DNA from: Cellulomonas xylanilytica
GTDB lineage: Bacteria > Actinomycetota > Actinomycetes > Actinomycetales > Cellulomonadaceae
Assembly: GCF_007989805.1 (NCBI RefSeq)
Contig: NZ_BJUB01000001.1
Location: 124,001 to 188,000, forward strand
Length of the DNA stretch: 64,000 bases
Direction: 5' to 3'
Shown here: positions 52,809 to 61,700 of the stretch, in pieces
How positions within the stretch are numbered: position 1 is the first letter of the stretch
Layout: each line of letters starts with the position of its first letter
Notes under the pieces: generated by a model
Database searches by the model: none
Told to the model about the DNA's origin: nothing
The model's input: only the letters and a program-made list of their open reading frames with translations
Program-made: the position numbers and the translations under genes

Positions 52809-52909
52809 TCTCGTGAAACCGCCTGATCTGGCGTGAGACAACGTGAGACGTTTGTGCAGGTCAGAGCCAGATTCCGGAGCATCGGCGCTGGTCAGAATAA
52901 GGCCAGAAT

Positions 52910-52939
52910 AGAACCCGGCGTATCGACTGACTCATCCGC
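52910..52939 (+). repeat. Right attachment site (attR)
   Basis: Exact 30-base copy of the rnpB 3' end. Left of it are two GGTCAGA motifs (52859 and 52890), which may be integrase arm-type sites. Chromosomal sequence resumes to the right. Confidence 0.9.
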
Positions 52940-53009
52940 ACCGTCTCGTGTGACCGCAGACACCGCGCCCGACGGTCAAGACCGCGGCCGGACCTGCCGT
53001 TGCAGGAGG

Positions 53010-53705
53010 GTGATCACCCGCCTCGCCCGTGTCGTGCTCGTCGCCGTGTCCGCCGCAGCCGTCGTCCTGCCGGCCTCCGCCGCGTCGGCCGTGTCGACCG
53101 ACGTCGACTGCGTCGACTTCTCCTACCAGGAGGACGCGCAGGACCACCTCGACGGGCAGATCGGCGACCCGGACCGGCTCGACGCCGACGGCGACGGGAT
53201 CGCGTGCGAGACACTGCCGCACCGCCCGGTCTCCGCGGCCCCGGCGCTCTCGTCGACGTCCGTGTACCGGTTCTGGAACCCCAGCCTCAGCAACGCGCAC
53301 CTCTTCACGATGAGCGCCCTCGAGCGGGACACGATCAACTCGACCTACCCGAGCTGGATCGACGAGGGCCGGGCGTTCGCGGCGTGGCAGCCGGTCGGCG
53401 GCGAGTGCCCGGGGGCGACCCCGGTGTACCGCTTCTACTCCGCTCGGTACCTGCACCACTTCTACACGGCCAGCGATGCCGAGAAGCTGCACATCATCGC
53501 GACCGATCCCGACTGGACCTTCGAGGGCGTGGCGTACTGCGCGTCGACGTCGCCCGTGACCGGGTCGGTGCCCATGTACCGGTTCTGGAGCCCGCGGTTC
53601 GGTCAGCACCACTTCACCGCGAACCGGGCCGAGTCGCGCCAGCTGCGGACCACGGACACCGCGAACTGGCAGTACGAGGGGATCGCGTACTACGTCCTGC
53701 CGTGA
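53010..53705 (+). CDS. Secreted excalibur / DUF5648 repeat protein
   Basis: A 231-residue exported protein. A Sec signal peptide (basic start, VVLVAVSAAAVVLPASAASA) is followed by an excalibur domain with the calcium-type loop DADGDGIACE. Then three DUF5648-like repeats occur, each with a Y-R-F-(W/Y) start and an HxFT pattern: YRFWNPSLSNAHLFT, YRFYSARYLHHFYT and YRFWSPRFGQHHFT. Such proteins are likely cell-wall associated. GTG 53010 is used because of the signal peptide, although AGGAGG abuts it directly; GTG 52950 is an alternative. Confidence 0.85.
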   Translation: MITRLARVVLVAVSAAAVVLPASAASAVSTDVDCVDFSYQEDAQDHLDGQIGDPDRLDADGDGIACETLPHRPVSAAPALSSTSVYRFWNPSLSNAHLFTMSALERDTINSTYPSWIDEGRAFAAWQPVGGECPGATPVYRFYSARYLHHFYTASDAEKLHIIATDPDWTFEGVAYCASTSPVTGSVPMYRFWSPRFGQHHFTANRAESRQLRTTDTANWQYEGIAYYVLP

Positions 53706-53760
53706 CCCGGCGGCCGTATTCCGCCTGCCTCATCTGGACGCGCAGGGCACGATGGCTCTC

Positions 53761-54210
53761 ATGAGCACCCTCGACCAGCTGACGTCCGACCTGACCACCG
53801 CCATGAAGGCCCGGGACACCGAGCGCACGGGCGTCCTGCGCCAGATCATCGGTGCGGTGCGCTTCGAGGCCAAGGCGGGCACGGTCGAGAAGGACCTCTC
53901 GGACGACGAGGTGCTGAGGATCCTGGCGCGCGAGGTCAAGAAGCGCCGCGACTCGGCGCAGATCTACACGGACGCGGGTGCGCCCGAGCGTGCCGCGACC
54001 GAGACGGCCGAGGCGGACCTCATCGAGACGTACCTGCCCGCGCAGCTGTCCGACGACGAGCTGCAGGCACTGGTGACCGCGGTCGTCGCCGACGTCGGCG
54101 CGACCTCGGTGCGGGACATGGGTGCGGTGATGAAGGAGGCGACGGCGCGCGCCGGTGCGTCCGCGGACGGCAAGAAGCTGTCGACGCTCGTGCGGGCCGC
54201 GCTCAGCTGA
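53761..54210 (+). CDS. yqeY: GatB/YqeY domain-containing protein
   Basis: A 149-residue protein of the YqeY family, related to the tail domain of the GatB amidotransferase and thought to bind tRNA. Family patterns are the N-terminal LDQLTSDLTTAMKARDTERTGVLR and YLPAQLSDDEL, ending MGAVMKEATARAGASADGK. ATG 53761 and the in-frame ATG 53752 are both possible starts. The end overlaps the convergent gene by eight bases. Confidence 0.92.
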   Translation: MSTLDQLTSDLTTAMKARDTERTGVLRQIIGAVRFEAKAGTVEKDLSDDEVLRILAREVKKRRDSAQIYTDAGAPERAATETAEADLIETYLPAQLSDDELQALVTAVVADVGATSVRDMGAVMKEATARAGASADGKKLSTLVRAALS

Positions 54211-55087
54211 CGGAGGCGGGCAGCGACTCGTAGGTGCGACCGGTCAGCATCGACGCGACGTCGGAGGTCCACGGCAGGGGCGGCTCGGGCATGACGACGA
54301 GCCATGCGCCGTCGCGGTCGAAGAACCGCAGGTCGCCGTCGAACGCGTACGTGTCGCGCACGTGCACGCCGAGGTCGGTCACCGTGAACGTGAGGTTGAA
54401 CAGCCACGCGGCCGGGTCCTGGATGCGTGCGTCGCTGTCGAGGTCCCGGGACGTCCACAGCCGCATCCACGTGACGCTGCGGGACTCCCGTGCGGGGACG
54501 ACCAGCGGGTGCCCCGGCAGCAGGTCCAGCTCGCCGCCGGCGGGCTCGATGACGTTGACCTGGGCCACGCCGTCGGACACGTTCTCGAACCAGATCGTCA
54601 GCGCGGTGCGGAACGCGTACGTCTCGTCGCGGCCCACCTGCAGCTGCCCGGTGAGCTGCCGCCACCGGTCCTGACCGCCGGTGGTGAGCTGGCAGTACTC
54701 GAGCGTGGGACGGCCGGGCGTGCCGTTCCCTTCCGGGAACGCCCGGGCGACGATCGTCGGGGCCAGCACGTCGAGCCGCGCCTCCTCGAGCATGCGGCGC
54801 ATCCGGTCGGCCTCGGCGCGTTGCCGGTCGGCGTCGGTGCGTGCGCTCTGCGCCTCCTGGCGCGCGAGAGCGACAGCGTCGCGGGCGATCGCGACCTGCT
54901 CGTCGAACACCCTGGTCTGCTTGATCGTCGCCTCGGCCTGCCGCTTCGAGCGGCGGGCGGCGCGGCCCGCGACGATCCAGGCGCCGAGGGCGGCGACGAG
55001 CGTGAGGACGGAGACGGCGAGCGGGGCCCACTGCTCCCAGTCGTGCCAGGCGACGTCGCCCAGGACCGGTAGTGCGGCGCTGATCAT
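54203..55087 (-). CDS. Membrane-anchored coiled-coil protein of unknown function
   Basis: A 294-residue protein with an N-terminal span (LAVSVLTLVAALGAWIVAG), a basic stop-transfer stretch, a coiled coil rich in Arg, Ala and Glu (residues about 50-105), and a beta-rich domain from LDVLAPTIVARAFPEG. No enzyme motif is seen. The coiled coil probably mediates oligomerisation on the cytoplasmic side. I do not recognise a named family. Confidence 0.75.
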   Translation of the reverse strand: MISAALPVLGDVAWHDWEQWAPLAVSVLTLVAALGAWIVAGRAARRSKRQAEATIKQTRVFDEQVAIARDAVALARQEAQSARTDADRQRAEADRMRRMLEEARLDVLAPTIVARAFPEGNGTPGRPTLEYCQLTTGGQDRWRQLTGQLQVGRDETYAFRTALTIWFENVSDGVAQVNVIEPAGGELDLLPGHPLVVPARESRSVTWMRLWTSRDLDSDARIQDPAAWLFNLTFTVTDLGVHVRDTYAFDGDLRFFDRDGAWLVVMPEPPLPWTSDVASMLTGRTYESLPASVS

Positions 55088-55158
55088 CCCCGGAAGGTAC
55101 CGACCGATTCGTCCGAATTCGACCCTCGCGCGCCTCCGTCACCCGTGCGGGGGAACGA

Positions 55159-55569
55159 TCAGGTGCCGGACGCCTCGGCAGCGAGGGCCGCAGCGAGCTG
55201 GTCCGGGGTGCGGCGCAGCAGGCAGAACTCGTTGCCCTCGGGGTCCGCGAGCACGTGCCACGGCACGTCGCCCTGCCCGATGTCGACGCGGGTGGCGCCG
55301 AGCGAGAGCAGGCGCTCGAGCTCGGTGGCCTGGTCGGAGCCGTTGGGCGGACGCAGGTCGGCGTGCAGGCGGTTCTTGGCCGCCTTGACGTCGGGCACCT
55401 TGATGAACAGCCAGCCGGTCGCCCCGCCGTCAGGGGGCTCGATGGCGATCTCGTCGTCGTCCTCGGCCGGCTCCCAGACGTAGGTCCAGCCCAGGACGTC
55501 CCGCCACCAGCGGGCGAGGACGTGCGGGTCGGCGGCGTCGATCGTCAGGTGGGAGACCACAGGCGTCAT
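55159..55569 (-). CDS. VOC (glyoxalase-like) family protein
   Basis: A 136-residue protein with two beta-alpha-beta-beta-beta units: VVSHLTIDAADPHVLARWW and GQGDVPWHVLADPEGNEFCLL. The DPEGNEFCLL strand is a standard glyoxalase-superfamily feature. Metal ligands would be His in the first strand and Glu in the last. The substrate is unknown. The start at 55569 (MTPVVSHL) is chosen by homology. Confidence 0.9.
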   Translation of the reverse strand: MTPVVSHLTIDAADPHVLARWWRDVLGWTYVWEPAEDDDEIAIEPPDGGATGWLFIKVPDVKAAKNRLHADLRPPNGSDQATELERLLSLGATRVDIGQGDVPWHVLADPEGNEFCLLRRTPDQLAAALAAEASGT

Positions 55570-55609
55570 CCACCGCACGCTAGGGGGGAGCACCGACGCG
55601 CGCGAGCGG

Positions 55610-55906
55610 TTACCTCGGTGACGGTCCCCGGTCCAGCCGGACCACGCCCGCGTCGAGGTCGAGCCGCCCGTCGCCGGTCTGCTTGATCTCGAGCTGCTGG
55701 CGGTCCTGCTCGGCGGTCAGGTACTCGCGGTTGGGCTGGAAGACGTCGACGAGCGCGCCGAACGCCCCGGACCCGGCCACGCCCCCGGTGGGTCGCCGCT
55801 CGCGGGGTCGGCGGCGGTCGAACCAGCCGCGAGCCACCATCCGGTCGACCGCGACGAGCAGGAGGGCGAGCATCACGACCGCGATGAGCCATCCCATGCC
55901 GGTCAT
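55610..55906 (-). CDS. DUF6191 small membrane protein
   Basis: A 98-residue protein with one N-terminal span (LIAVVMLALLLVAVDRMV), a basic linker, and the conserved LVDVFQPNREYLTAEQDRQQLEIKQ segment. This pattern is that of DUF6191, an actinobacterial family of unknown function. Its ATG overlaps the end of the metallo-hydrolase gene by four bases. Confidence 0.82.
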   Translation of the reverse strand: MTGMGWLIAVVMLALLLVAVDRMVARGWFDRRRPRERRPTGGVAGSGAFGALVDVFQPNREYLTAEQDRQQLEIKQTGDGRLDLDAGVVRLDRGPSPR

Positions 55907-56592
55907 GGTGCCACGGCGGCCTGCTGGGCGGCGTCGGCTGCTGCCGTCCACGGCAGGTCGGCACGCGGGTCCGTGGCCGGGACCCCGGCGACGAGCCCTG
56001 CGAGGTAGGCGCGGTCGGCGGCGAGCCGCCGGTCGAGGTCGCGCCCGACGTGGCCGTGGCCGGGGACGACGACGTCGGCACCGGTGGCCTCCAGCAGGTC
56101 GAGCGCCCGGACGTGGTCGCCGACGGGGTCCTCCGCGGACAGGTCCAGCAACGGGATCTCGACGTCGGAGAGCAGGTCGCCCGCCACGAGCACGCCGGAG
56201 CCGGGCAGGAAGAGGGCGGTGGCCGGCCGGGAGTGGGCGGCGTGGACGAGGACCTGGACGGTCGGGCCCGGCCAGTCGAGGACGCCGGGTGACCTGGCGG
56301 GGTACTGCGTCGCGACCGCGCCGACCGGCGCCGCGGGCTCCCCGCTCCGGGCGAGCTCCGGATCGGCGTCCCGTTCCGCGGCGAGCGTCTCGCGGTCCGT
56401 GCCCGGGACCCCGGCGGACCAGCGGGGCAGGTGCGCGAGCCCGGGGCCGTCGAGCACGTGGTCCCAGTGCGCGTGCGTCGACCAGACGGCCACGGGCGTC
56501 CAGCCCCGCGCGCGGATGGTCGCGGCCAGACCGTCCACCTCGCGAGCCGTCACTGCCGGGTCAACGACCAGGCACGTCCCGCCGGCGCCCAC
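55903..56592 (-). CDS. Metallo-beta-lactamase-fold hydrolase, start uncertain
   Basis: An MBL-fold enzyme with the zinc motif THAHWDH, the GD ligand region VLVAGDLLSD, and VVPGHGH. From the GTG at 56592 it has 229 residues. Clear family sequence continues upstream in the same frame (EVAPGIHVATSAVYTTTST) to about 56660, but no ATG, GTG or TTG is present there until well inside ppgK. Either a non-standard start is used, translation enters by frameshift from ppgK, or a base is missing. The substrate is unknown. Confidence 0.85.
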   Translation of the reverse strand: MGAGGTCLVVDPAVTAREVDGLAATIRARGWTPVAVWSTHAHWDHVLDGPGLAHLPRWSAGVPGTDRETLAAERDADPELARSGEPAAPVGAVATQYPARSPGVLDWPGPTVQVLVHAAHSRPATALFLPGSGVLVAGDLLSDVEIPLLDLSAEDPVGDHVRALDLLEATGADVVVPGHGHVGRDLDRRLAADRAYLAGLVAGVPATDPRADLPWTAAADAAQQAAVAP

Positions 56593-56674
56593 GACGACGG
56601 TCGACGTGGTCGTGTAGACGGCGCTCGTCGCGACGTGGATCCCGGGCGCGACCTCGACGAGGTCGCGCGGACCG

Positions 56675-57451
56675 TCAGCCGTGAGCCTGCGCCGCCAGCG
56701 CCGCCGCCCCGACGATGCCCGCCGCGTTGCGCAGCTGCGCGGGGACGATCTTGGTGCGGATGTCGAGCAGGGGCAGGAACTTCTCGTGGTGCTTGCTGAC
56801 GCCGCCGCCGACGACGAACAGGTCGGGCCAGAACAGGTTCTCCACCACCGTGAAGTAGCGCTGCAGGCGCTCGCCCCACTGCTCCCAGTCGAGGTTCTCC
56901 CGGTCGCGCACGCTCTCGGCGGCTCGCGACTCGGCGTCGTACCCGTCGATCTCCAGGTGCCCGAGCTCGGTGTTCGGCACCAGGTGCCCGTCCACGATCA
57001 GGGCCGAGCCGATGCCGGTGCCGAGCGTCACGACGAGGACGACGCCCTCGACGCCCTTGGCGGCGCCGTAGTGCACCTCGGCGAACCCGGCCGCGTCCGC
57101 GTCGTTCACGGCGAGCACCCGGCGTCCCGTTGCGTCGTGCACCGCCTTCTCGACGTCGGTGCCGATCCACGACTTGTCCACGTTCGCCGCGGACTGCGCG
57201 ACGCCGTGCAGGATCACCGCGGGGAACGTGACACCGATCGGCACGTCCTTGCCGAGGTGGAACGAGTCGACGACCTGCGCGACGGTCGCCGCGACGGCGT
57301 CGGGGGTGGACGGCTGCGGCGTGGGGATGCGCAGCCGGTCGGCCGCGAACTGCCCGTCGGACAGGGACACCGGGGCGCCCTTGATCCCGCTCCCGCCGAT
57401 GTCGACGCCGAACGCCGTCTGGTCGCTGTTCTTCTGCTTGTGGTGGCTCAT
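56675..57451 (-). CDS. ppgK: Polyphosphate glucokinase
   Basis: Phosphorylates glucose using polyphosphate or ATP. This 258-residue ROK-family protein has the phosphate motif [15 protein letters not shown], the catalytic [25 protein letters not shown] and [13 protein letters not shown], the set expected for PPGK. The ATG at 57451 overlaps the stop codon of map (ATGA). In glucose-using actinobacteria lacking a PTS it is the main glucokinase. Confidence 0.95.
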   Translation of the reverse strand: MSHHKQKNSDQTAFGVDIGGSGIKGAPVSLSDGQFAADRLRIPTPQPSTPDAVAATVAQVVDSFHLGKDVPIGVTFPAVILHGVAQSAANVDKSWIGTDVEKAVHDATGRRVLAVNDADAAGFAEVHYGAAKGVEGVVLVVTLGTGIGSALIVDGHLVPNTELGHLEIDGYDAESRAAESVRDRENLDWEQWGERLQRYFTVVENLFWPDLFVVGGGVSKHHEKFLPLLDIRTKIVPAQLRNAAGIVGAAALAAQAHG

Positions 57452-58320
57452 GGCAGGGTCAGGATCTCCGCTCCGGTGTCGGTGACCAGCAGGGTGTGCT
57501 CGAACTGCGCGCTGCGCCGGCCGTCGGCGGTCACGACGGTCCAGTCGTCGTCCCACATCACCCAGTCGGGCGTGCCGAGGTTGAGCATGGGCTCGATGGT
57601 GAACACCATCCCCGGCTCGATGAGGGTGTCGTAGGCGGGTGCTGCGTCGTAGTGGGGGACGACGAGGCCGGTGTGGAACGCCGGACCGACGCCGTGGCCG
57701 GTGTAGTCGCGGACCACGCCGTACCCGAAGCGGGCCGCGTACTTCTCGATCACGCGGCCGACGACGTTGATCTCCCGCCCGGGAACGACCGCCTTGATCG
57801 CCCGCGCGAGCGCCTCGCGCGTGCGCTCGACGAGCAGCCGCGACTCCTCGTCCACGTCACCGGCGAGGAACGTCGCGTTGTTGTCGCCGTGCACCCCGCC
57901 GATGTAGGCGGTGACGTCGATGTTCACGATGTCGCCGTCCTCGACCACCGTCGAGTCGGGGATGCCGTGGCAGATGACCTCGTTGACCGAGGTGCACAGC
58001 GACTTGGGGAAGTCGCGGTAGCCGAGCGTCGACGGGTACGCGCCGTGCTCGACCAGGAAGTCGTGGCCGATGGCGTCCAGCTCGTCGGTGGTGACCCCGG
58101 GGGCCACGTGGCTGCCGACGAGCTCGAGCGCCTGGGCGGCGATCCTCGCGGCGACGCGGACGCGCTCGATCATGTCGGCGTCGAGCACGTCGCTGCCGGT
58201 CCAGCGCGCCGGGCCCGGTCGACCGACGTACTCGGGACGGGCGATCCCTGACGGGACGGACCGGCGGGGGCTGAGCGTGCCCGGGACCAAGGCGGATCGT
58301 GGCGCGTGGACGGGCGGCAT
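57448..58320 (-). CDS. map: Methionine aminopeptidase, type I
   Basis: Removes N-terminal methionine. The five metal ligands of the family are in [34 protein letters not shown] and QFEHTLLVT. The 290-residue protein has a 40-residue N-terminal extension with the PxxPxxxR-like segment typical of actinobacterial MetAP1c. The ATG at 58320 begins [14 protein letters not shown]. It is co-transcribed with ppgK. Confidence 0.95.
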   Translation of the reverse strand: MPPVHAPRSALVPGTLSPRRSVPSGIARPEYVGRPGPARWTGSDVLDADMIERVRVAARIAAQALELVGSHVAPGVTTDELDAIGHDFLVEHGAYPSTLGYRDFPKSLCTSVNEVICHGIPDSTVVEDGDIVNIDVTAYIGGVHGDNNATFLAGDVDEESRLLVERTREALARAIKAVVPGREINVVGRVIEKYAARFGYGVVRDYTGHGVGPAFHTGLVVPHYDAAPAYDTLIEPGMVFTIEPMLNLGTPDWVMWDDDWTVVTADGRRSAQFEHTLLVTDTGAEILTLP

Positions 58321-58400
58321 ACCTGGCAGTCTACGGACAGGAGGGCATCGCGGCCGGTCAGCAGCCATCGGCACCGGCGCCCCGACGAAGGGAGACCACC

Positions 58401-58574
58401 GTGGCGGACAAGTACTGGTTCAACATCGAGACCCACCAGGTCGAGGAGGGCCGGCAGAGCGACTGGACCAAGCTCATGGGGCCCTACACGACCCGTGAGG
58501 AGGCGGCCCAGGCGCTCGAGAAGGCGCGCCGGCGCAACCAGGACTGGGACGCGCAGGACGAGGCGCAGTCCTGA
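58401..58574 (+). CDS. Small SPOR-like protein
   Basis: A 57-residue protein ([17 protein letters not shown] to AQDEAQS) with the alternating pattern of a SPOR-type domain: [13 protein letters not shown], then [18 protein letters not shown]. Similar small proteins lie beside map in other actinobacteria. It lacks a signal peptide, so peptidoglycan binding is doubtful. The GTG at 58401 follows GGGAGA. Confidence 0.82.
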   Translation: MADKYWFNIETHQVEEGRQSDWTKLMGPYTTREEAAQALEKARRRNQDWDAQDEAQS

Positions 58575-58735
58575 GCCGGGTGCCCGTGTGCGCACCGTGA
58601 GCTGCCCCGACGGGCAGCCGCTCGGGCCGTGATGCTCGTCGGCCCGCCGCTCCCGGGGGTCGATGGGCTATGACGGGTGGATGACGGGACAGCCTCGCGC
58701 TGGCGCCGGCAGCGGCTCGCCGGGCGGGTGAGGCC

Positions 58736-61700
58736 GTGCCGACGACGCTCGCGCGCGACGTGGTCCAGGAGCCGGAGCGGCGGCACCGGGCTGCAGCGAC
58801 CGGCAGCTCCGCCGCCCGCCAGCCGGTCGGGCCGGTGCACTCCAACGGGCAGGTCGCACGTCTGGCACGCGCCGGGGGCCCGGCACCCACCGCCGCGCTG
58901 AACGCGTGGAGCAACAGGGTCGCGCGGGCGAGCCTGGCCGTCACGCACCCCGACGACCCGGTGGAGCGCGAGGCGGAGCGCGTCGCGTCCGACGTCGTGC
59001 ACCGCCGGACGGTCGCAGAGCCGGCGGCCGCCCCCGCGGTCCCGCCGGCCGGCCGGGCCCGGACCGACGCCGTGCCCCGGCCACGCGCCGCCCGTGACAG
59101 CGACACCGCAGCACCGCCTCCGTCGCCGCCGGCGGACGCCGGGTCCGTCGCCGAGCACGTCGAGGAGGTCGCCGAGGGCGGTCAGGTCGAGGTGCCGCAG
59201 AGCGTCGCGTCCCTCATCGCGAGCCCGGGGACGGGCGTCCCGCTCGACCCAGGCGTCCAGGCCCGCGTCGCCCCGGTCCTCGGGGCCGACCTCGGCGGCG
59301 TCCGCGTCCACCAGGGTCCCGACGCGAGCGCGGCCACCGCGGCGCTGCAGGCGCGCGCGTTCACCGTGGGCGCCGACATCTTCCTCGGCGAGGGCGAGTC
59401 GCCGACGGACCTCGAGCTCATGGCGCACGAGTCCACCCACGTGGTGCAGCAGCAGGCCGTCGGCGTCCTGCGCGCGGAGGTGGCCCGCCTCTCGCTCGGC
59501 ACCGTCATGCCCGACTGGCTGATCCAGGACATCCAGTCCATCCCCGGGTACTCCGTCGTGAGCACGGTCATCGGCAGCGACCCGATCACCGGGGAGTCGG
59601 CGACGGAGAGCCGCCAGGGCTTCGTCGAGAAGCTCCTCACCTTCGGCCCGTTCGGCGCCGCGTCGGGGCCGGTCCTGCAGGCCGCCAAGGTGCTCGACGA
59701 CGTCTTCACGATGCTGAGCGAGGGGCTGGAGCGCCACAACCTGACGTTCGCGCGGGTGCTGGCCGACCTCGACAGCGCCTGGGAGGAGATGTCGATCACG
59801 GAGGGCGTCGAGTTCAACCTGGCGATCGCCCGCCGGTACCTCTCGGCGATCGTCAACGACGTCAAGGCGTTCCTGGGGGAGGTGGCCGACGCCGTCATCG
59901 CGAAGGTCCGCTCCGTGCTCGCGGCCGTCGCCGAGCCGTTGCTGGAGAAGGACAGCATCGCGCCGTACTGGAGCCTCGCGAAGAAGGTGCTGCACACCAA
60001 CCCGCTGACGGGTGAGGCGGTACCGGCCACCACGGTCGAGATCCTCACCGACTTCCTCACGGTCATCGGCCAGCAGAAGGTGCTGGACCAGATGGTCGAG
60101 CGGGGCACGCTGCAGAAGACCGCCGACTGGGTCGACTCGAAGATCGACCAGTTCAAGGGCATCGTCGGCCAGGTCGGCGCCCTGCTCGAGCAGGCCGGGG
60201 CGGCGCTGAGCCCGGCGAACCTGCCGAACCTGCTCGACACCCTGCCGGCGCTGGCGGACCAGGCGTTCTCGATCATCAAGCAGATCGGCGACTTCGCCCA
60301 GGACGTGATCGCCCAGGTCCTGGTGCTGGTCAAGGACTCGTTGCTGGCCTGGCTCTCGTCGTACGCGAAGAAGATCCCCGGCTACGAGCTGCTCACGGTG
60401 ATCCTGGAGAAGGACCCGTTCACCGGCGACGTGGTGCCGCGCACGGCCGAGAACCTCATCAAGGGGTTCATCCTCCTGCTGCCCGGCGGCGAGGAGATGT
60501 ACGCCAAGCTGGCCGAGTCCGGCGTCATCGCGAACGCCGCCGGCCGGATCACCTCGGCGATGACCGAGCTGAACATCTCGTGGGCGCTGGTCACCGACAC
60601 GTTCCTGGGCATCTGGAACCTCGTCACGCTCGAGTCCCTGCTGTCGCCGCTGCAGACGTTCGACAAGATCCTCGACCAGTTCGGCGGGCCGCTCGAGCGG
60701 ATCATCCGGTTCGCGGCCGTCGTGGTCCAGGTGGTCGTCGAGCTGATCCTGCGGCTGATGAACTTCCCGCCCGAGATCTTCGGCCACATCCTCGGGCAGG
60801 TCGAGTCGGCGATCGACGACATCAAGCGCGACCCGGTCGAGTTCCTGCTGAACGTCGTGGAGGCGATGAAGCAGGGGTTCAGCCGGTTCTTCGACAACAT
60901 CCTCGAGCACCTGCTCAAGGGGCTTGCCGCGTGGATGTTCCGCGGCCTGAAGTCGCTCGGCATCGAGACCCCGACCGAGCTGACGCTCGAGGCCGCCATC
61001 ACCCTGGTGATCCAGGTGTCCGGCGTGACGGTCGAGCTCCTCTGGCAGCGGCTCGCGGCGAAGATCGGCCAGGAGAAGGTCGACAAGATCCGGGAGGCGA
61101 TCGAGCTGGCCGGTCAGGCGTTCTCCTTCATCAAGGACGTCCAGGAACGCGGCATCGAGGCGATCTGGGACAAGATCAGCGAGCAGCTCAGCAACCTGTG
61201 GGACCTGATCTTCGACGCGGCGAAGTCCTGGATCATGAAGGAGATCGTCAACAAGGCGATCGCGAAGGTCCTGTCGATGCTCGACCCCACCGGCATCATG
61301 GCGGTCGTCAACTCCTGCATCGCCTTCTTCAAGGCCGTCCAGTCGGTGCTCGACTACATGCGCGAGCTGCTCGAGCTCATCGACTCCTACGTCTCGACCG
61401 TCGCGCAGATCGCCAAGGGCAACGTCGGGCCCGGCGCCGCGATGCTGGAGACCGGGCTGGCCAACGCCGTCCCGGTCGCCATCGGCTTCCTCGCCAACCA
61501 GGCCGGCCTCGGCGACGTCCCGGAGCAGGTCAAGCAGATCATCATCGACCTGCGCGCCAAGATCGTGGAGGCCATCGACTGGCTGATCGACAAGGCGATT
61601 TCCCTGGCGCAGTCGGCGCTCGACGCGCTGTTCGGCGGCGAGGAGGACGAGGAGGACGTGCCGCCCGTCTGGGACGGGACGTTCAAGGTCGGCGCCGAGG

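Larger units (their letters stand above)
50788..52939. mobile_element. Degenerate integrative element inserted at the 3' end of rnpB
   Basis: The 2.15-kb segment is bounded by a perfect 30-base direct repeat whose left copy is the 3' end of rnpB. Beside the left repeat is the C-terminus of a tyrosine integrase reading toward it, the usual arrangement for elements that integrate into RNA genes. Inside are palindromic repeats, a ParB-like gene lacking its start, a membrane protein gene and a small frame. The integrase catalytic core is missing, so the element cannot excise by itself. Its origin (phage, plasmid or ICE) is not clear. Confidence 0.85.
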
